In this document: positions 41,182-50,258 of the stretch, in pieces
How the letters are laid out: the number at the start of each line of letters is the position of its first letter
How positions within the stretch are numbered: position 1 is the stretch's first letter
NCBI GenBank assembly: GCA_020248905.1
Contig: JADCGR010000033.1
Coordinates: 1-64,000 of the forward strand
From: Curvibacter sp.
GTDB taxonomy: Bacteria; Pseudomonadota; Gammaproteobacteria; Burkholderiales; Burkholderiaceae_C
Direction: 5' to 3'
Length of the DNA: 64,000 nucleotides
The notes under the pieces: model-generated
What the model was told of the DNA's origin: nothing
Database searches by the model: none
Seen by the model: the letters and a program-made list of their open reading frames with translations, nothing else
Program-made: the position numbers and the translations under genes

Positions 41182-43008
41182 TCAGGCGAGGCGGATTTCG
41201 ACCACCGTGCGGCCGGGCTCGCTGCTGACTTCCAGACCCACACCGATGGCGGCGGCACGCTCGCGCAGAGAGGCCAGGCCCTTGCGCTGCACGCGCTCCA
41301 GATGGAAGCCGCGACCGTTGTCCACCACGCGCAGGCGCGCCCCCCCGCCCGCTACGGCACGCAGTTCGATGCGCAGCTCGCTGGCCTGGGCATGCTGGAG
41401 CACATTGGACAACGCCTCGAACACCATGAACTGGAGCTGGCGCATGGCCTTGTCATCCAGGGTGGTCAAGGGAGGCAGCAGATCGACATCCCAGTGCAGG
41501 GTTATGTCCGAGCTCTTGAAACGCGGCTCCAAGCGGTAGCGCAGGTTGGCCAGCAGCGTGGTCACGTCACCGGGCGGCAGGTTCATGGCGTCAATCGAAA
41601 GCTTGAGCTGGTCCAGGGAGTCGCGCAGTGTCTGGAGCAGATCCTCCCCGCTGGCCTTGCCCGACTGCAACTGGCGGATCGCCGTGCTGATATGCGATCC
41701 CACTCCATCGTGCATGTCACGCAGGATACGGGCGCGCTCGGCGGCGCGTTCCTGCTCGCGCGCCAGCTGCTCCAGCTGCTGGTAGCTGGCGGCTAGCGCC
41801 TGCTCTTTCTCCTTGACCTTGGCCGCCATGTTGTCCATCAGGTCGCGGGCCTGCGCACTGGCCTCGCGAAAACGCGTGATCACGATGTAGCCCAGCGCCA
41901 GACCGAACATCACCGAGGCGTAGCGCATCCAGGATATCTCGGAAAAGTTGCTGACCGCGCGGATGACCATCCAGTCGCGAAAGCCCACCAGCACCGTGAA
42001 GACGCCGGCGGTGGCCACCAGCACATGCTCTGTGGTGGGTTTGCGCAGGGCACCCCAGAAGTAGACGATCGCGTAGCCGATGAACAAGAAGGTCGCAAAG
42101 CCGTACCAGCCCGTCAGGTAGCGGTCATCGTGGAGCTTCAGAGCCAGCCACGCCGCCGGCAGGGAGGTGATGAACAGGGCCAAGATCACACTGCGAACCC
42201 AGCGCATTGATGGATGCAGGTGCCAGCCGGCGACGTGGTGGCAAAACAGCGCTGATCCGCAGAACCAGCCCGCGTAGGCGACGGTCTGCAACATGCCCCA
42301 CCACGGCCAAGCCAGCGGTGGATCGGCCAGCGCGTTGTCCGAAAGGCGTAGCATCCAGCAGATCTCAGCCACCCCGGCGCTCAGGTAGAGCATGTCGCGC
42401 TGCGGCGCCTGGCCGGGAAGGCGCTCGACCTGGGTCGCCCAGATCAACAGGGCGATGACACCGACGAGCAGGCTGAAAACGGAAACTGCGATCGAACCGA
42501 TGATGCGCCAGCGGTAGACCTCCTGGTAGTGCTCGCGAACCTCGATTTCGGGCCCGACCAGGAGCGTGGACAGGCCCCCGCGGCGCCCACCATCCGCGTG
42601 CAGGATGACCCGAAAGAGGTTGTCGCGCCGCAGCAGCTGGGCGGGGATGAGGACCTGCTGCGGCGCCTTGGCGTAATCCTCGCCGTTGTCCCGCTCCAGG
42701 TCACCGAAACGGGACAGCAACACGCCATTGAGCCAAATCTCTGCCCGATTTCCGACCCGCGCGAAATAAACTGCCTGGGGCTCGGACGGGGGGCTGTCGA
42801 TCTGCAGGGGGATCTCAAGCACCGCGCGCCCCGATCGCCACGCATTTTGCCGGTCCCAGTTGTAGGGCAGGCTGATCCTCTCGATGGCCAGCTCGCCTTC
42901 AAGCTCCGTCACAACCTGCGCGCGGCGCAGCTCCAGCAGCTCCGCCTGTGCCGGCACCAGCAGGCCCAGCAGACAGCTGCTCAGGACCAGGAGATGCCGC
43001 AACGCCAT
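41182..43008 (-). CDS. 7TM sensor histidine kinase (NarL-type partner)
   Basis: 608 residues. A signal peptide (MALRHLLVLSSCLLGLLVPAQA) leads to a periplasmic beta-rich domain of about 160 residues (7TMR-DISMED2/galactose-binding-like). A seven-helix membrane region and a coiled coil (EKEQALAASYQQLEQLAREQERAAERA) follow. The HisKA_3 domain has the phospho-His at residue 433 in RDMHDGVGSHIS, and the HATPase has VVDNGRGFHLERV. Two bases separate it from the response regulator gene upstream. The signal it senses is unknown. Confidence 0.88.
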   Translation of the reverse strand: MALRHLLVLSSCLLGLLVPAQAELLELRRAQVVTELEGELAIERISLPYNWDRQNAWRSGRAVLEIPLQIDSPPSEPQAVYFARVGNRAEIWLNGVLLSRFGDLERDNGEDYAKAPQQVLIPAQLLRRDNLFRVILHADGGRRGGLSTLLVGPEIEVREHYQEVYRWRIIGSIAVSVFSLLVGVIALLIWATQVERLPGQAPQRDMLYLSAGVAEICWMLRLSDNALADPPLAWPWWGMLQTVAYAGWFCGSALFCHHVAGWHLHPSMRWVRSVILALFITSLPAAWLALKLHDDRYLTGWYGFATFLFIGYAIVYFWGALRKPTTEHVLVATAGVFTVLVGFRDWMVIRAVSNFSEISWMRYASVMFGLALGYIVITRFREASAQARDLMDNMAAKVKEKEQALAASYQQLEQLAREQERAAERARILRDMHDGVGSHISTAIRQLQSGKASGEDLLQTLRDSLDQLKLSIDAMNLPPGDVTTLLANLRYRLEPRFKSSDITLHWDVDLLPPLTTLDDKAMRQLQFMVFEALSNVLQHAQASELRIELRAVAGGGARLRVVDNGRGFHLERVQRKGLASLRERAAAIGVGLEVSSEPGRTVVEIRLA

Positions 43009-43010
43009 GT

Positions 43011-43721
43011 TCAGCCCCTAGGCGCCAGCAGACCCAGCCGCGAAGCTTCAAACACCGCCTCGTTCTTGGAGTGCACCGACAGCTTGGAATAAAGATTCTT
43101 GATGTGCGTCTGTACCGTATGCACACTGACTGACTGCAGGCGCGCGATTTCCGCATACGAGAACCCACGGGAGATGAGGGTCAGCACTTCATGCTCGCGT
43201 GGAGACAGCAGAGGTGCTTCGGGGTCTACCGCACGGGCCGGCGCAGGCAGCTCGCTCGGGGGCCCGGCGCCGCGCCGACTACTGGTGTACTTGGCCAGCA
43301 CCTTGCGCGCGATCATGGGCGAGATCGGCGAAGCGCCGTTTTTCATCTCCAGAATGGTCTGGGCGATATCGTCGGGCGCGGAATCCTTGTGGATGTAGCC
43401 CAGGGCGCCGGCCTCAATGCTGGCCAGCACGTTGTCCTCGTCGCCAAAGAGGGAGATCACCAGCGGCTCGCAGCGCGGATGCATGCGCGTTACCAGGCGT
43501 ATCACTTCCAGCCCGCTGCCGTCGGGCAGACCGAGGTCGGTGAGCAATACATCGACCATATGGCTGTCATCGGCAAGCCAGGCGCGTGCCTCGGCCACCG
43601 AACCCACCGCGCCGACCAGTTGCAGGCCGGCACAGCGCGATACGCTGGCCGAAAAAAACTCCCGCATCGTCGAGTCGTCTTCGACCACCAATACCCGCCA
43701 AACCTGCATTGCCTGATCCAT
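43011..43721 (-). CDS. LuxR/NarL-type response regulator
   Basis: 236 residues. The receiver domain has Asp62 in LLTDLGLPDGSG, the acidic VVEDDS pocket and the Lys in YIHKDSAP. The C-terminal LuxR HTH is LSPREHEVLTLISRGFSYAEIARLQSVSVHTVQTHIKNLYSKL. First gene of the two-component operon with the 7TM kinase. The start at 43721 is chosen by domain layout; an internal ATG at 43709 would also fit. Confidence 0.88.
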   Translation of the reverse strand: MDQAMQVWRVLVVEDDSTMREFFSASVSRCAGLQLVGAVGSVAEARAWLADDSHMVDVLLTDLGLPDGSGLEVIRLVTRMHPRCEPLVISLFGDEDNVLASIEAGALGYIHKDSAPDDIAQTILEMKNGASPISPMIARKVLAKYTSSRRGAGPPSELPAPARAVDPEAPLLSPREHEVLTLISRGFSYAEIARLQSVSVHTVQTHIKNLYSKLSVHSKNEAVFEASRLGLLAPRG

Positions 43722-43838
43722 CTCTTGCCGATCGCGAATACATGAGCATAGCCGCAGCCCATCGTCCGGATACGGACCTGCCCCTCCCATGAACATGGGG
43801 GGCCGCTACGATAGGCGACTCCTGCCCAGGCCCGACCG

Positions 43839-44438
43839 ATGACCACGACCCACCTGCTTTACCTGCACGGCTTTCGTTCCTCACCCGGCTCCACCAAGGC
43901 ACGCCTGGTGCAGGACCGTATGGCGCGGGGCCATCCCGCCGTGCGGCTGTGGTGCCCGCAGCTGCCGCCTTCACCGCGGCAGGCGATTGAGCAGGTCGTG
44001 CACGGCATCGCCGGCTGGCCACGCGCGACGATGGCGGTGGTCGGCTCGTCGCTCGGCGGCTACTACGCGACCTGGCTGGCGGAGCAGACAGGGTGCCGGG
44101 CGGTGCTGCTGAACCCGGCCGTCCATGCAGCGCGGGATCTTGCCACGCGGGTCGGCATCCATACGGGGTGGCACGAGCCCGAGAAACCCTTTGAATTCAA
44201 GGCCGCCTACCTTGACGAGCTGCGCGCCCTGGCCGTTGCGGCCATCACCGTTCCCCGGCGCTACTACACCCTCATCGCCAAGGGCGACGAGGTACTGGAC
44301 TGGCGGGAGATGAGCGCACACTACCCTGGCACTGCGGGCCGGCTGCTGGAAGGCAGCGACCACGCGCTCACGGAATTCGCGGCGTATCTGGACGAGATCC
44401 TGTCCTTTCTGGAGCTGGACCCGCAGCCCGCTGCATGA
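43839..44438 (+). CDS. YqiA/YcfP-family alpha/beta hydrolase
   Basis: 199 residues. LLYLHGFRSSPGSTKARLV is the N-terminal HG motif. VVGSSLGGYYATWLAEQ holds the nucleophile Ser. LIAKGDEVLDWREM supplies the Asp and EGSDHALTEF the His of the triad. YqiA-like enzymes are esterases on acyl-CoA or other esters with unclear in vivo substrates. Its last 71 bases overlap the end of the convergent Wzy/PglL-type gene. Confidence 0.9.
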   Translation: MTTTHLLYLHGFRSSPGSTKARLVQDRMARGHPAVRLWCPQLPPSPRQAIEQVVHGIAGWPRATMAVVGSSLGGYYATWLAEQTGCRAVLLNPAVHAARDLATRVGIHTGWHEPEKPFEFKAAYLDELRALAVAAITVPRRYYTLIAKGDEVLDWREMSAHYPGTAGRLLEGSDHALTEFAAYLDEILSFLELDPQPAA

Positions 44439-45915
44439 CGTCGGGACAGTGGGTCTGCTGCTGTCGCCAGCGCGTGTGCTCCTGCGCGTAGGCTGCCCGG
44501 TAGCGTATTTCGTGGTACGCCGCCTCGTCGGCGCGACCGAGCAGGCAGGCGCTACCGATCAAGGTCTCGATGACGATAGGCTCGGGTGAGTAATGGAGCA
44601 GGGAGCGGGCCAGCACGTTCAGACGTTGCGCCTGGTCTGGCGTCAGCGGCGTTGTGCTCAGGATGGCGAAATCAAACTCCCGGAGGAACACACCGTGATA
44701 GGCATCCCTGGCGGGCAAGAGGGCGAGCCAGGCGGGATCGCGCGCCTGTGGGGCCAGGTACAGCTGTCGCACGCGCTGGTAATCCCAAAGCAGGTAGCCG
44801 CTCAGCGCCAGCACCAGGCCCAGCGTGCCAGTGACCCAGCGCGCCGGCACGCGTGGGACTTCGGCAGGCACGAGGAGCCAGACGGCGTAGAGCGTGACCA
44901 GCTGGAAAGGCCCGTACCACAGCGGATACTCAAGCAGGCTGTGCACACCCAACAGGGCGAGCACCCCCCAGGCCAGGCGGCGATGCGGCAGGTCCTCCCG
45001 CCACGGGCGAGCCCGCCACAGCCATGCAAGCACCCCGCCGCACAGCAGCAGGGCCAGCAGCAAGCCCAGCTCCACAGCCAGCTGCAGCGGCAGATGATGC
45101 GCGTTGTCCAGCATGGCACAAAAGCGAGTGCCTTCGAAGAGCGTGATGTAGTGCGCGTAGTCCAGTTCCCCCCAGCCCCAGCCCGTCCAGGGACGCTGCG
45201 CGATCAGTTCCAGCACATTGGCCCAGAGTACACTGCGCGACTCGCAGCCAGCAGGTTCCTGCACCATGCGCTCAAACACGCCAAGGCTGTGGACTCCCTG
45301 CGTTCCCTGCAGCAACCAGGGCAGCACGGCCGCCGCCAGCGCATAGACCAGGGCCGCCAGCGAGCCCCAGGCAAGCGTGGACCCTTGCGTCCCGCGGCGC
45401 CACAGTGCAAGCAGGGCCAGCACCAGCAGCCACTGCAGTGCGCCGGTGCGCGAGGCAGTGGCTGCACTGCCCACAGCCAGCAGGGCCAGAGCGGCGCCCA
45501 GCGAGACATGGTGCCGGGCACCCGGCTGATCCGGCCTGACGCTCCACAGCCATAAGGCGGCCCAGCACCCCAGGTTGAGCAACGACGCCTGCTGGTTGCG
45601 CTGGCGCAGATTGCCCTGAGCCTGTCCAGCCTCGGCCGGCCAGACCCAGGGCGCCAGCGCCTCGCCGAGGCCGAAGTACTGCAGCAAGCCGATACAGGCC
45701 GAGAGCAGAGCCGCCAGCAACAGCCCCCAGGCCAGACGCCGCGCCCAAAGCTGTATCGAGGCCCGCCGCCAGCAGGCGTACGCGACCAGCAAAGCCACGC
45801 ACATCCAGGACAGCCCGAGCTGCCAGAACGCCGGCAGCGGCGCCGAGCTCAGTGGAAACAGGAAGGGCAGTGCCACGGCCAGCGGCGCAACCCGGACAGA
45901 GTCAGCAAAAGGCAT
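44368..45915 (-). CDS. Wzy/PglL-type O-antigen ligase-like membrane protein
   Basis: 515 residues with about ten membrane helices. It contains a Wzy_C/PglL_A-like layout: NLRQRNQQASLLNLGCWAALWLWSV, then SRTGALQWLLVLALLALW, and GWGWGELDYAHYITLFEG followed by NAHHLPLQLAVELGL. The HLPLQL..ELG pattern is the large periplasmic-loop motif of O-oligosaccharyltransferases. PglL enzymes attach glycans to pilin and other exported proteins; no pilin gene lies near. The start at 45915 is preferred over the upstream frame start at 45975. Confidence 0.85.
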   Translation of the reverse strand: MPFADSVRVAPLAVALPFLFPLSSAPLPAFWQLGLSWMCVALLVAYACWRRASIQLWARRLAWGLLLAALLSACIGLLQYFGLGEALAPWVWPAEAGQAQGNLRQRNQQASLLNLGCWAALWLWSVRPDQPGARHHVSLGAALALLAVGSAATASRTGALQWLLVLALLALWRRGTQGSTLAWGSLAALVYALAAAVLPWLLQGTQGVHSLGVFERMVQEPAGCESRSVLWANVLELIAQRPWTGWGWGELDYAHYITLFEGTRFCAMLDNAHHLPLQLAVELGLLLALLLCGGVLAWLWRARPWREDLPHRRLAWGVLALLGVHSLLEYPLWYGPFQLVTLYAVWLLVPAEVPRVPARWVTGTLGLVLALSGYLLWDYQRVRQLYLAPQARDPAWLALLPARDAYHGVFLREFDFAILSTTPLTPDQAQRLNVLARSLLHYSPEPIVIETLIGSACLLGRADEAAYHEIRYRAAYAQEHTRWRQQQTHCPDVMQRAAGPAPERTGSRPDTPRIP

Positions 45916-45983
45916 GAGGCAGGACCCACGAAAGCCGCCGGCATCATAGATCGTCGTCGCGACCCCATGGGACAATAAGACCC

Positions 45984-48047
45984 ATGTTTGCTATGTTCGA
46001 CGAAGCCGGCAAGTTCCTCGCCGGTCGCATTCTCTCTGAGGCCGAGGCATCGCTGCAGGTCGAGCTTGACAGCGGCAAGCGCGTCAAGGTCAAGACGGCC
46101 AACGTGCTTCTGCGCTTCGACAAGCCCGCCCCGGCCGAACTGCTGGTGGCGGCGCAGGGGCTGGCCACGACCATCGAACTGGACCTCGCCTGGGAATTCG
46201 CCCCGCAAGAAGACTTCGGCTTCGCGGACCTGGCTGCGGTCTACTTCGAGGATCCGCCCAGCCTGACCCAGCAGGCCGCCGCCCTGCTGCGCCTGCACGA
46301 GGCACCGCACTACTTCCGGCGCGCCAGCAAGGGGCGCTTCCGCAAGGCCGCTGCCGAGATCGTGCAGCAGGCCCTGGCCGCGATCGAGAAAAAACGCCTG
46401 CTCCAGCTGCAGATCGCTGAATGGGCGCAGGCGCTCGGCGCTGGCTCCTGCCCGGCCCCCATCCGTGAACAGCTCTACAGGATACTTTTCAAGCCCGACA
46501 AGAACGCGCCGGAGTACAAGGCCGTCGTTGAAGCCGCGCGCGCCACCCAGCTCGCACCGCTGGACCTGCTGCAGCGGGCTGGCGCCATCGATTCGCCGTA
46601 CCAGTTCCACTGGCGGCGCTTCCTGTTCGAGAATTTTCCCAAGGGCTACGGCTTCCCCCCGCTGGAGGCGCCCGAAATAAGAGACGACCTGCCCGTGGCC
46701 TCCGTCCAGGCCTACTCCATTGACGACTCGGCCACCACCGAGATCGACGACGCGCTCTCGGTTCAGGGCCTGGGCTCGGATGTCGTCACCGTGGGCATTC
46801 ACATCGCGGCGCCGGGCCTGGCGGTTCAGCGCGGCGACCCGGTGGACAACGTCAGCCGCAACCGCCTCTCCACGGTCTACATGCCCGGCTACAAGATCAC
46901 CATGCTGCCCGACGAAGTGGTGCAACGCTACACCCTGCAGGAGGGCCGGGCCTGCCCGGCGGTCTCGCTTTACGTCGCGTTCCGTGCCGACACGTTCGAA
47001 CTGCTGGGCCATGAGACAAAGCTGGAGCGCGTGCCTATCGCGCACAACCTTCGCCATGACCAGATCGACCAGATCGTCACAGCCGCATGGCTTGAGGAGC
47101 CTTCGTTCGCTCACCCCGCGCCAGATCCGGCGCCGCTGAGCGCCGGTTTGCGTGCCGAGCTTGGCTGGCTCTACCGGCTGGCGCGACATCTCAAGGTCCA
47201 GCGAGAGATCGCGCGCGGCAAGCCCGAGACCTTCACGCGGCCTGACTACACCTTCCGGCTGCTGGGCCACGACGGCGAGCCCAAGGGGCAGGAAGAAGTC
47301 GTTATCGGCACGCGCAGTCGCGGCGCACCGCTGGACCTGATCGTGGCCGAGGCCATGATCCTCGCTAACAGCAGCTGGGGGCAGTGGCTGGCCGAGCTGG
47401 GCGTACCCGCGATCTATCGCAGCCAGGTCAGCCTGGCGCCCGGCGTAAAGGTGCGCATGGGCACCAAGGCGCTTCCGCATGCAGGCCTGGGGGTAAAGAG
47501 CTATGCATGGAGCACTTCGCCGCTGCGCCGCTATACCGATCTCGTGAACCAGTGGCAGATCATCGCCTGCGCGCGCCACGGCAGAACGGCTGCGCTGGCC
47601 GCCCCCTTCCGCCCGAAGGACGCCGAGCTCTTTGCCATCATTTCCGGCTTCGATGCCGCCTACTCGGCCTACAACGGCTACCAGGCCACGATCGAGCGTT
47701 ACTGGACGCTTAAGTACCTCCAGCAGCAGGGCATCACCGAGCTGGAAGCCACAGTGTTCAAGGACAACCTCGCTCGTGCGGACCAACTGCCCCTGGTCCT
47801 GCCGGTGCTCGGCGCCGATGGCCTGCCGCGTGGCACACGGGTCCGGGTGAAGCTGGGCTCGATTGACGAAGTCGCCCTGGATGTGGCGGGCACGGTGCTG
47901 GAGCGCATCGATGGCGGCACGTCTGCCGCGGGCGAGGAAAACGCGGGCGACGACGAATCCGAGCAACTCGCCGCTGGCCCCATCGCGATTGCGGTCGACG
48001 TCAACGAGGTCGATGCCTCCACACCCGTAGCTTGCGGCGATAATTGA
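45984..48047 (+). CDS. RNB-domain exoribonuclease (RNase II/R family)
   Basis: 687 residues. The RNB catalytic domain starts at about residue 245: IDDSATTEIDDALSV has the metal Asp residues, and VTVGIHIAAPG and SRNRLSTVYMPGYKITMLP follow. APLDLIVAEAMILANSSWG and YAWSTSPLRRYTDLVNQWQ are further RNB motifs. The N-terminal part is degenerate compared with E. coli RNase II or R cold-shock domains. It degrades RNA 3' to 5'. Divergent from the Wzy/PglL-type gene with 68 bases between. Confidence 0.92.
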   Translation: MFAMFDEAGKFLAGRILSEAEASLQVELDSGKRVKVKTANVLLRFDKPAPAELLVAAQGLATTIELDLAWEFAPQEDFGFADLAAVYFEDPPSLTQQAAALLRLHEAPHYFRRASKGRFRKAAAEIVQQALAAIEKKRLLQLQIAEWAQALGAGSCPAPIREQLYRILFKPDKNAPEYKAVVEAARATQLAPLDLLQRAGAIDSPYQFHWRRFLFENFPKGYGFPPLEAPEIRDDLPVASVQAYSIDDSATTEIDDALSVQGLGSDVVTVGIHIAAPGLAVQRGDPVDNVSRNRLSTVYMPGYKITMLPDEVVQRYTLQEGRACPAVSLYVAFRADTFELLGHETKLERVPIAHNLRHDQIDQIVTAAWLEEPSFAHPAPDPAPLSAGLRAELGWLYRLARHLKVQREIARGKPETFTRPDYTFRLLGHDGEPKGQEEVVIGTRSRGAPLDLIVAEAMILANSSWGQWLAELGVPAIYRSQVSLAPGVKVRMGTKALPHAGLGVKSYAWSTSPLRRYTDLVNQWQIIACARHGRTAALAAPFRPKDAELFAIISGFDAAYSAYNGYQATIERYWTLKYLQQQGITELEATVFKDNLARADQLPLVLPVLGADGLPRGTRVRVKLGSIDEVALDVAGTVLERIDGGTSAAGEENAGDDESEQLAAGPIAIAVDVNEVDASTPVACGDN

Positions 48048-48099
48048 AACACAGCCGAGCCAGGCTCCAGCCCCACTGCGAACGGAGAGTTCCGCCCCC

Positions 48100-48960
48100 G
48101 TGAAACTGCGCAAGCTCAGCACCCTGGAATACGCTCTGGGCATCTCGGTCGCGCTGCATGCCGTGTTGCTGACGGTGCGTTTCGTCGACCCCGAAGCCAT
48201 CGAGCGCGCCTTTCGCGACACGCCGCTGGAAGTGATCCTAGTCAACGCCCGCAGCAATACCCCCCCGGACAAGGCGCAAGCCATCGCCCAGAGCAGCCTC
48301 GCCGGCGGCGGGCAGGCCGAGGGCGGCCGTGCGACCAGCCCCCTGCCCTCCAGCCAGATCGCGGATCAGGGCGACACCCTGGAAGACGAAGCCCACAAGC
48401 AAATCCGTCATTTGCAAAAGCAGCAGACCATGCTGCTGGCCCAGGTGCGACAGCAACTGGCCAGCCTGCCGCTGCCAGACCCGAAGCAGCTACGGCTCAG
48501 CCCGGAGCAGGCGGCACAGGAAGAAAGGCGTCGTCTGCTGCTCAAACAGCTGGCGGAGATCGAGCGCCGCATCAACGAGGACAGCGCCAAGCCACGCAAG
48601 CGCTACGTCGGCCCCTCCACCCGCGAGGAGGCCTATGCAGCCTACTACGACCGCCTGCGCCGCGCGATCGAAGACAAGGGCACCGAGAGCTTTCCCACCA
48701 CATCCAGCGGCAAGAAGCTTTACGGCGAGCTGACCATGGTGGTCACGGTCGACCGGCAGGGCCAGGTGGTGTCCACGGAGATCGCGGAGAGCTCGGGCAA
48801 CCGCGCGCTGGACCGTCGCGCCGAAGCGATCGCGCGCGCCGCCGGTCCGTTTGGTCACTTCAGCGCCAGCATGCGCAAGGAGGCCGACCAGATCGTGGTG
48901 GTTTCACGCTTCCGCTTTTCTCGTAACGAGACGCTTGAGACCCGGGTAAGCGCACCGTGA
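48100..48960 (+). CDS. TonB-family energy transducer-like protein
   Basis: 286 residues from a GTG after GGAGAG. One N-terminal membrane helix (YALGISVALHAVLLTVRFV) leads to a linker with Gln-rich and charged coiled-coil segments (about residues 95-175). A TonB C-terminal domain follows, with YYDRLRRAIEDKG, LYGELTMVVTVDRQGQVVSTEIAESSG and RALDRRAEAIARAAGPFGHF. TonB proteins couple the inner-membrane gradient to outer-membrane transport, but no exbBD genes are near. ATGA-type overlap with mtgA. Confidence 0.87.
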   Translation: MKLRKLSTLEYALGISVALHAVLLTVRFVDPEAIERAFRDTPLEVILVNARSNTPPDKAQAIAQSSLAGGGQAEGGRATSPLPSSQIADQGDTLEDEAHKQIRHLQKQQTMLLAQVRQQLASLPLPDPKQLRLSPEQAAQEERRRLLLKQLAEIERRINEDSAKPRKRYVGPSTREEAYAAYYDRLRRAIEDKGTESFPTTSSGKKLYGELTMVVTVDRQGQVVSTEIAESSGNRALDRRAEAIARAAGPFGHFSASMRKEADQIVVVSRFRFSRNETLETRVSAP

Positions 48961-49700
48961 GCACGCTGCTCAAGGCCATGCTGCGGTGGGTCGCGCTGGT
49001 GCTCGCGGCCCTGCTGGCCCTGCAGCTGTTCTTCGTGGCCCGAATTGCGCTCATGGCCCGGGTCGACCCGCAGTCGACCAGCTTCGAGCGTTCCGAGGCC
49101 TGGCGTATCCTCCAGGACAAGGGCGCGCTGCGCTGGCGTCAGCAATGGTTGGACTACGAGCGTATCTCGGACCATCTCAAACGGGCCGTGATCGCCTCCG
49201 AGGACGACAGCTTCGCCCTGCACGAAGGCGTGGACTGGGACGCACTCGAAAAAGCATGGCAGAAGAACCAGGCCGCCGAGGCCCAGGCCGCCAGGCTTGC
49301 GGCCAAAGGCGCGCGGGCGGTGCGGCCGCCCAAGATCGTTGGCGGCTCGACCATTACGCAGCAGTTGGCCAAGAACCTGCTGCTGTCGGGTGAACGCACG
49401 CTGCTGCGTAAGGGCCAGGAGCTCATGCTGACGTATTTGCTGGAGACACTGCTGACCAAGCAGCGCATCCTGGAGCTCTATCTAAATCATGTCGAATGGG
49501 GCGAAGGCGTTTTTGGGGCCGAGGCTGCGGCGCAGCACTACTACCGCAAGCCCGCAGCCCTGCTGTCGCCCGCCGAGGCCGCTCGGCTGGCCGTGATGCT
49601 CCCGCGCCCGCGGCACTACGAGAAGTCGCCGGGCTCGCCCTACCTTGAGGAACGCGCTGGCGTGATCGCCGGACGTCTTTGGCGCGCGGAGCTGCCATGA
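48957..49700 (+). CDS. mtgA: Monofunctional biosynthetic peptidoglycan transglycosylase
   Basis: 247 residues, family GT51. One N-terminal membrane helix ([22 protein letters not shown]) leads to the transglycosylase domain. The catalytic Glu is in [21 protein letters not shown], followed by [16 protein letters not shown] and [26 protein letters not shown] 30-residue Ala/Lys/Gln-rich insertion (about residues 101-122, [20 protein letters not shown]) precedes the GGSTITQQ motif. It polymerises lipid II into glycan. Confidence 0.94.
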   Translation: MSTLLKAMLRWVALVLAALLALQLFFVARIALMARVDPQSTSFERSEAWRILQDKGALRWRQQWLDYERISDHLKRAVIASEDDSFALHEGVDWDALEKAWQKNQAAEAQAARLAAKGARAVRPPKIVGGSTITQQLAKNLLLSGERTLLRKGQELMLTYLLETLLTKQRILELYLNHVEWGEGVFGAEAAAQHYYRKPAALLSPAEAARLAVMLPRPRHYEKSPGSPYLEERAGVIAGRLWRAELP

Positions 49701-50245
49701 GAATCCTAGGCATCGACCCCGGACTGCGCACCACCGGCTTTGGCGTCATCGATGCGCAGGGTCACACGCTGTCGTACGTGGCCAGCGGCACCATCAGTAC
49801 GACGCATGTGGAGCAGGGGGAACTGCCAGCGCGCCTGAAGGTGATCTTCGACGGGATCGGCGAGGTGGTGGCGCGCTACCAGCCCGGGGCGGCGGCGGTC
49901 GAGATCGTCTTCGTCAACGTCAATCCGCAGTCCACCCTGCTGCTGGGCCAGGCCCGCGGCGCCTGCCTCACGGCGCTGGTGAGCGCGGGTCTGCCCGTGG
50001 CGGAATACACCGCGCTGCAGATGAAACAGGCCGTGGTGGGACACGGCCGCGCACAAAAGGCGCAGGTGCAGGAGATGGTCCGGCGATTGCTGCAGCTGCC
50101 CGGGCGCCCGGGCCCTGACGCCGCCGACGCGCTGGGCCTGGCCATCACGCAGGCCCACGCCGGAGCCGCGTTGGGCCGTATTGGCGCGGCCACTACTCTG
50201 GCACGCAGGACCAGCGGCATGTACCGGGGCGGCCGCAGCCGCTAG
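49697..50245 (+). CDS. ruvC: Holliday junction endodeoxyribonuclease RuvC
   Basis: 182 residues. RNase H-fold nuclease that resolves Holliday junctions. Catalytic acids are the Asp in [10 protein letters not shown], the Glu in [23 protein letters not shown], and the two Asp in [11 protein letters not shown]. Its ATG overlaps the mtgA stop. ruvA and ruvB, often next to it in betaproteobacteria, are not present. Confidence 0.96.
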   Translation: MRILGIDPGLRTTGFGVIDAQGHTLSYVASGTISTTHVEQGELPARLKVIFDGIGEVVARYQPGAAAVEIVFVNVNPQSTLLLGQARGACLTALVSAGLPVAEYTALQMKQAVVGHGRAQKAQVQEMVRRLLQLPGRPGPDAADALGLAITQAHAGAALGRIGAATTLARRTSGMYRGGRSR

Positions 50246-50258
50246 CACCGGCGTCTGC

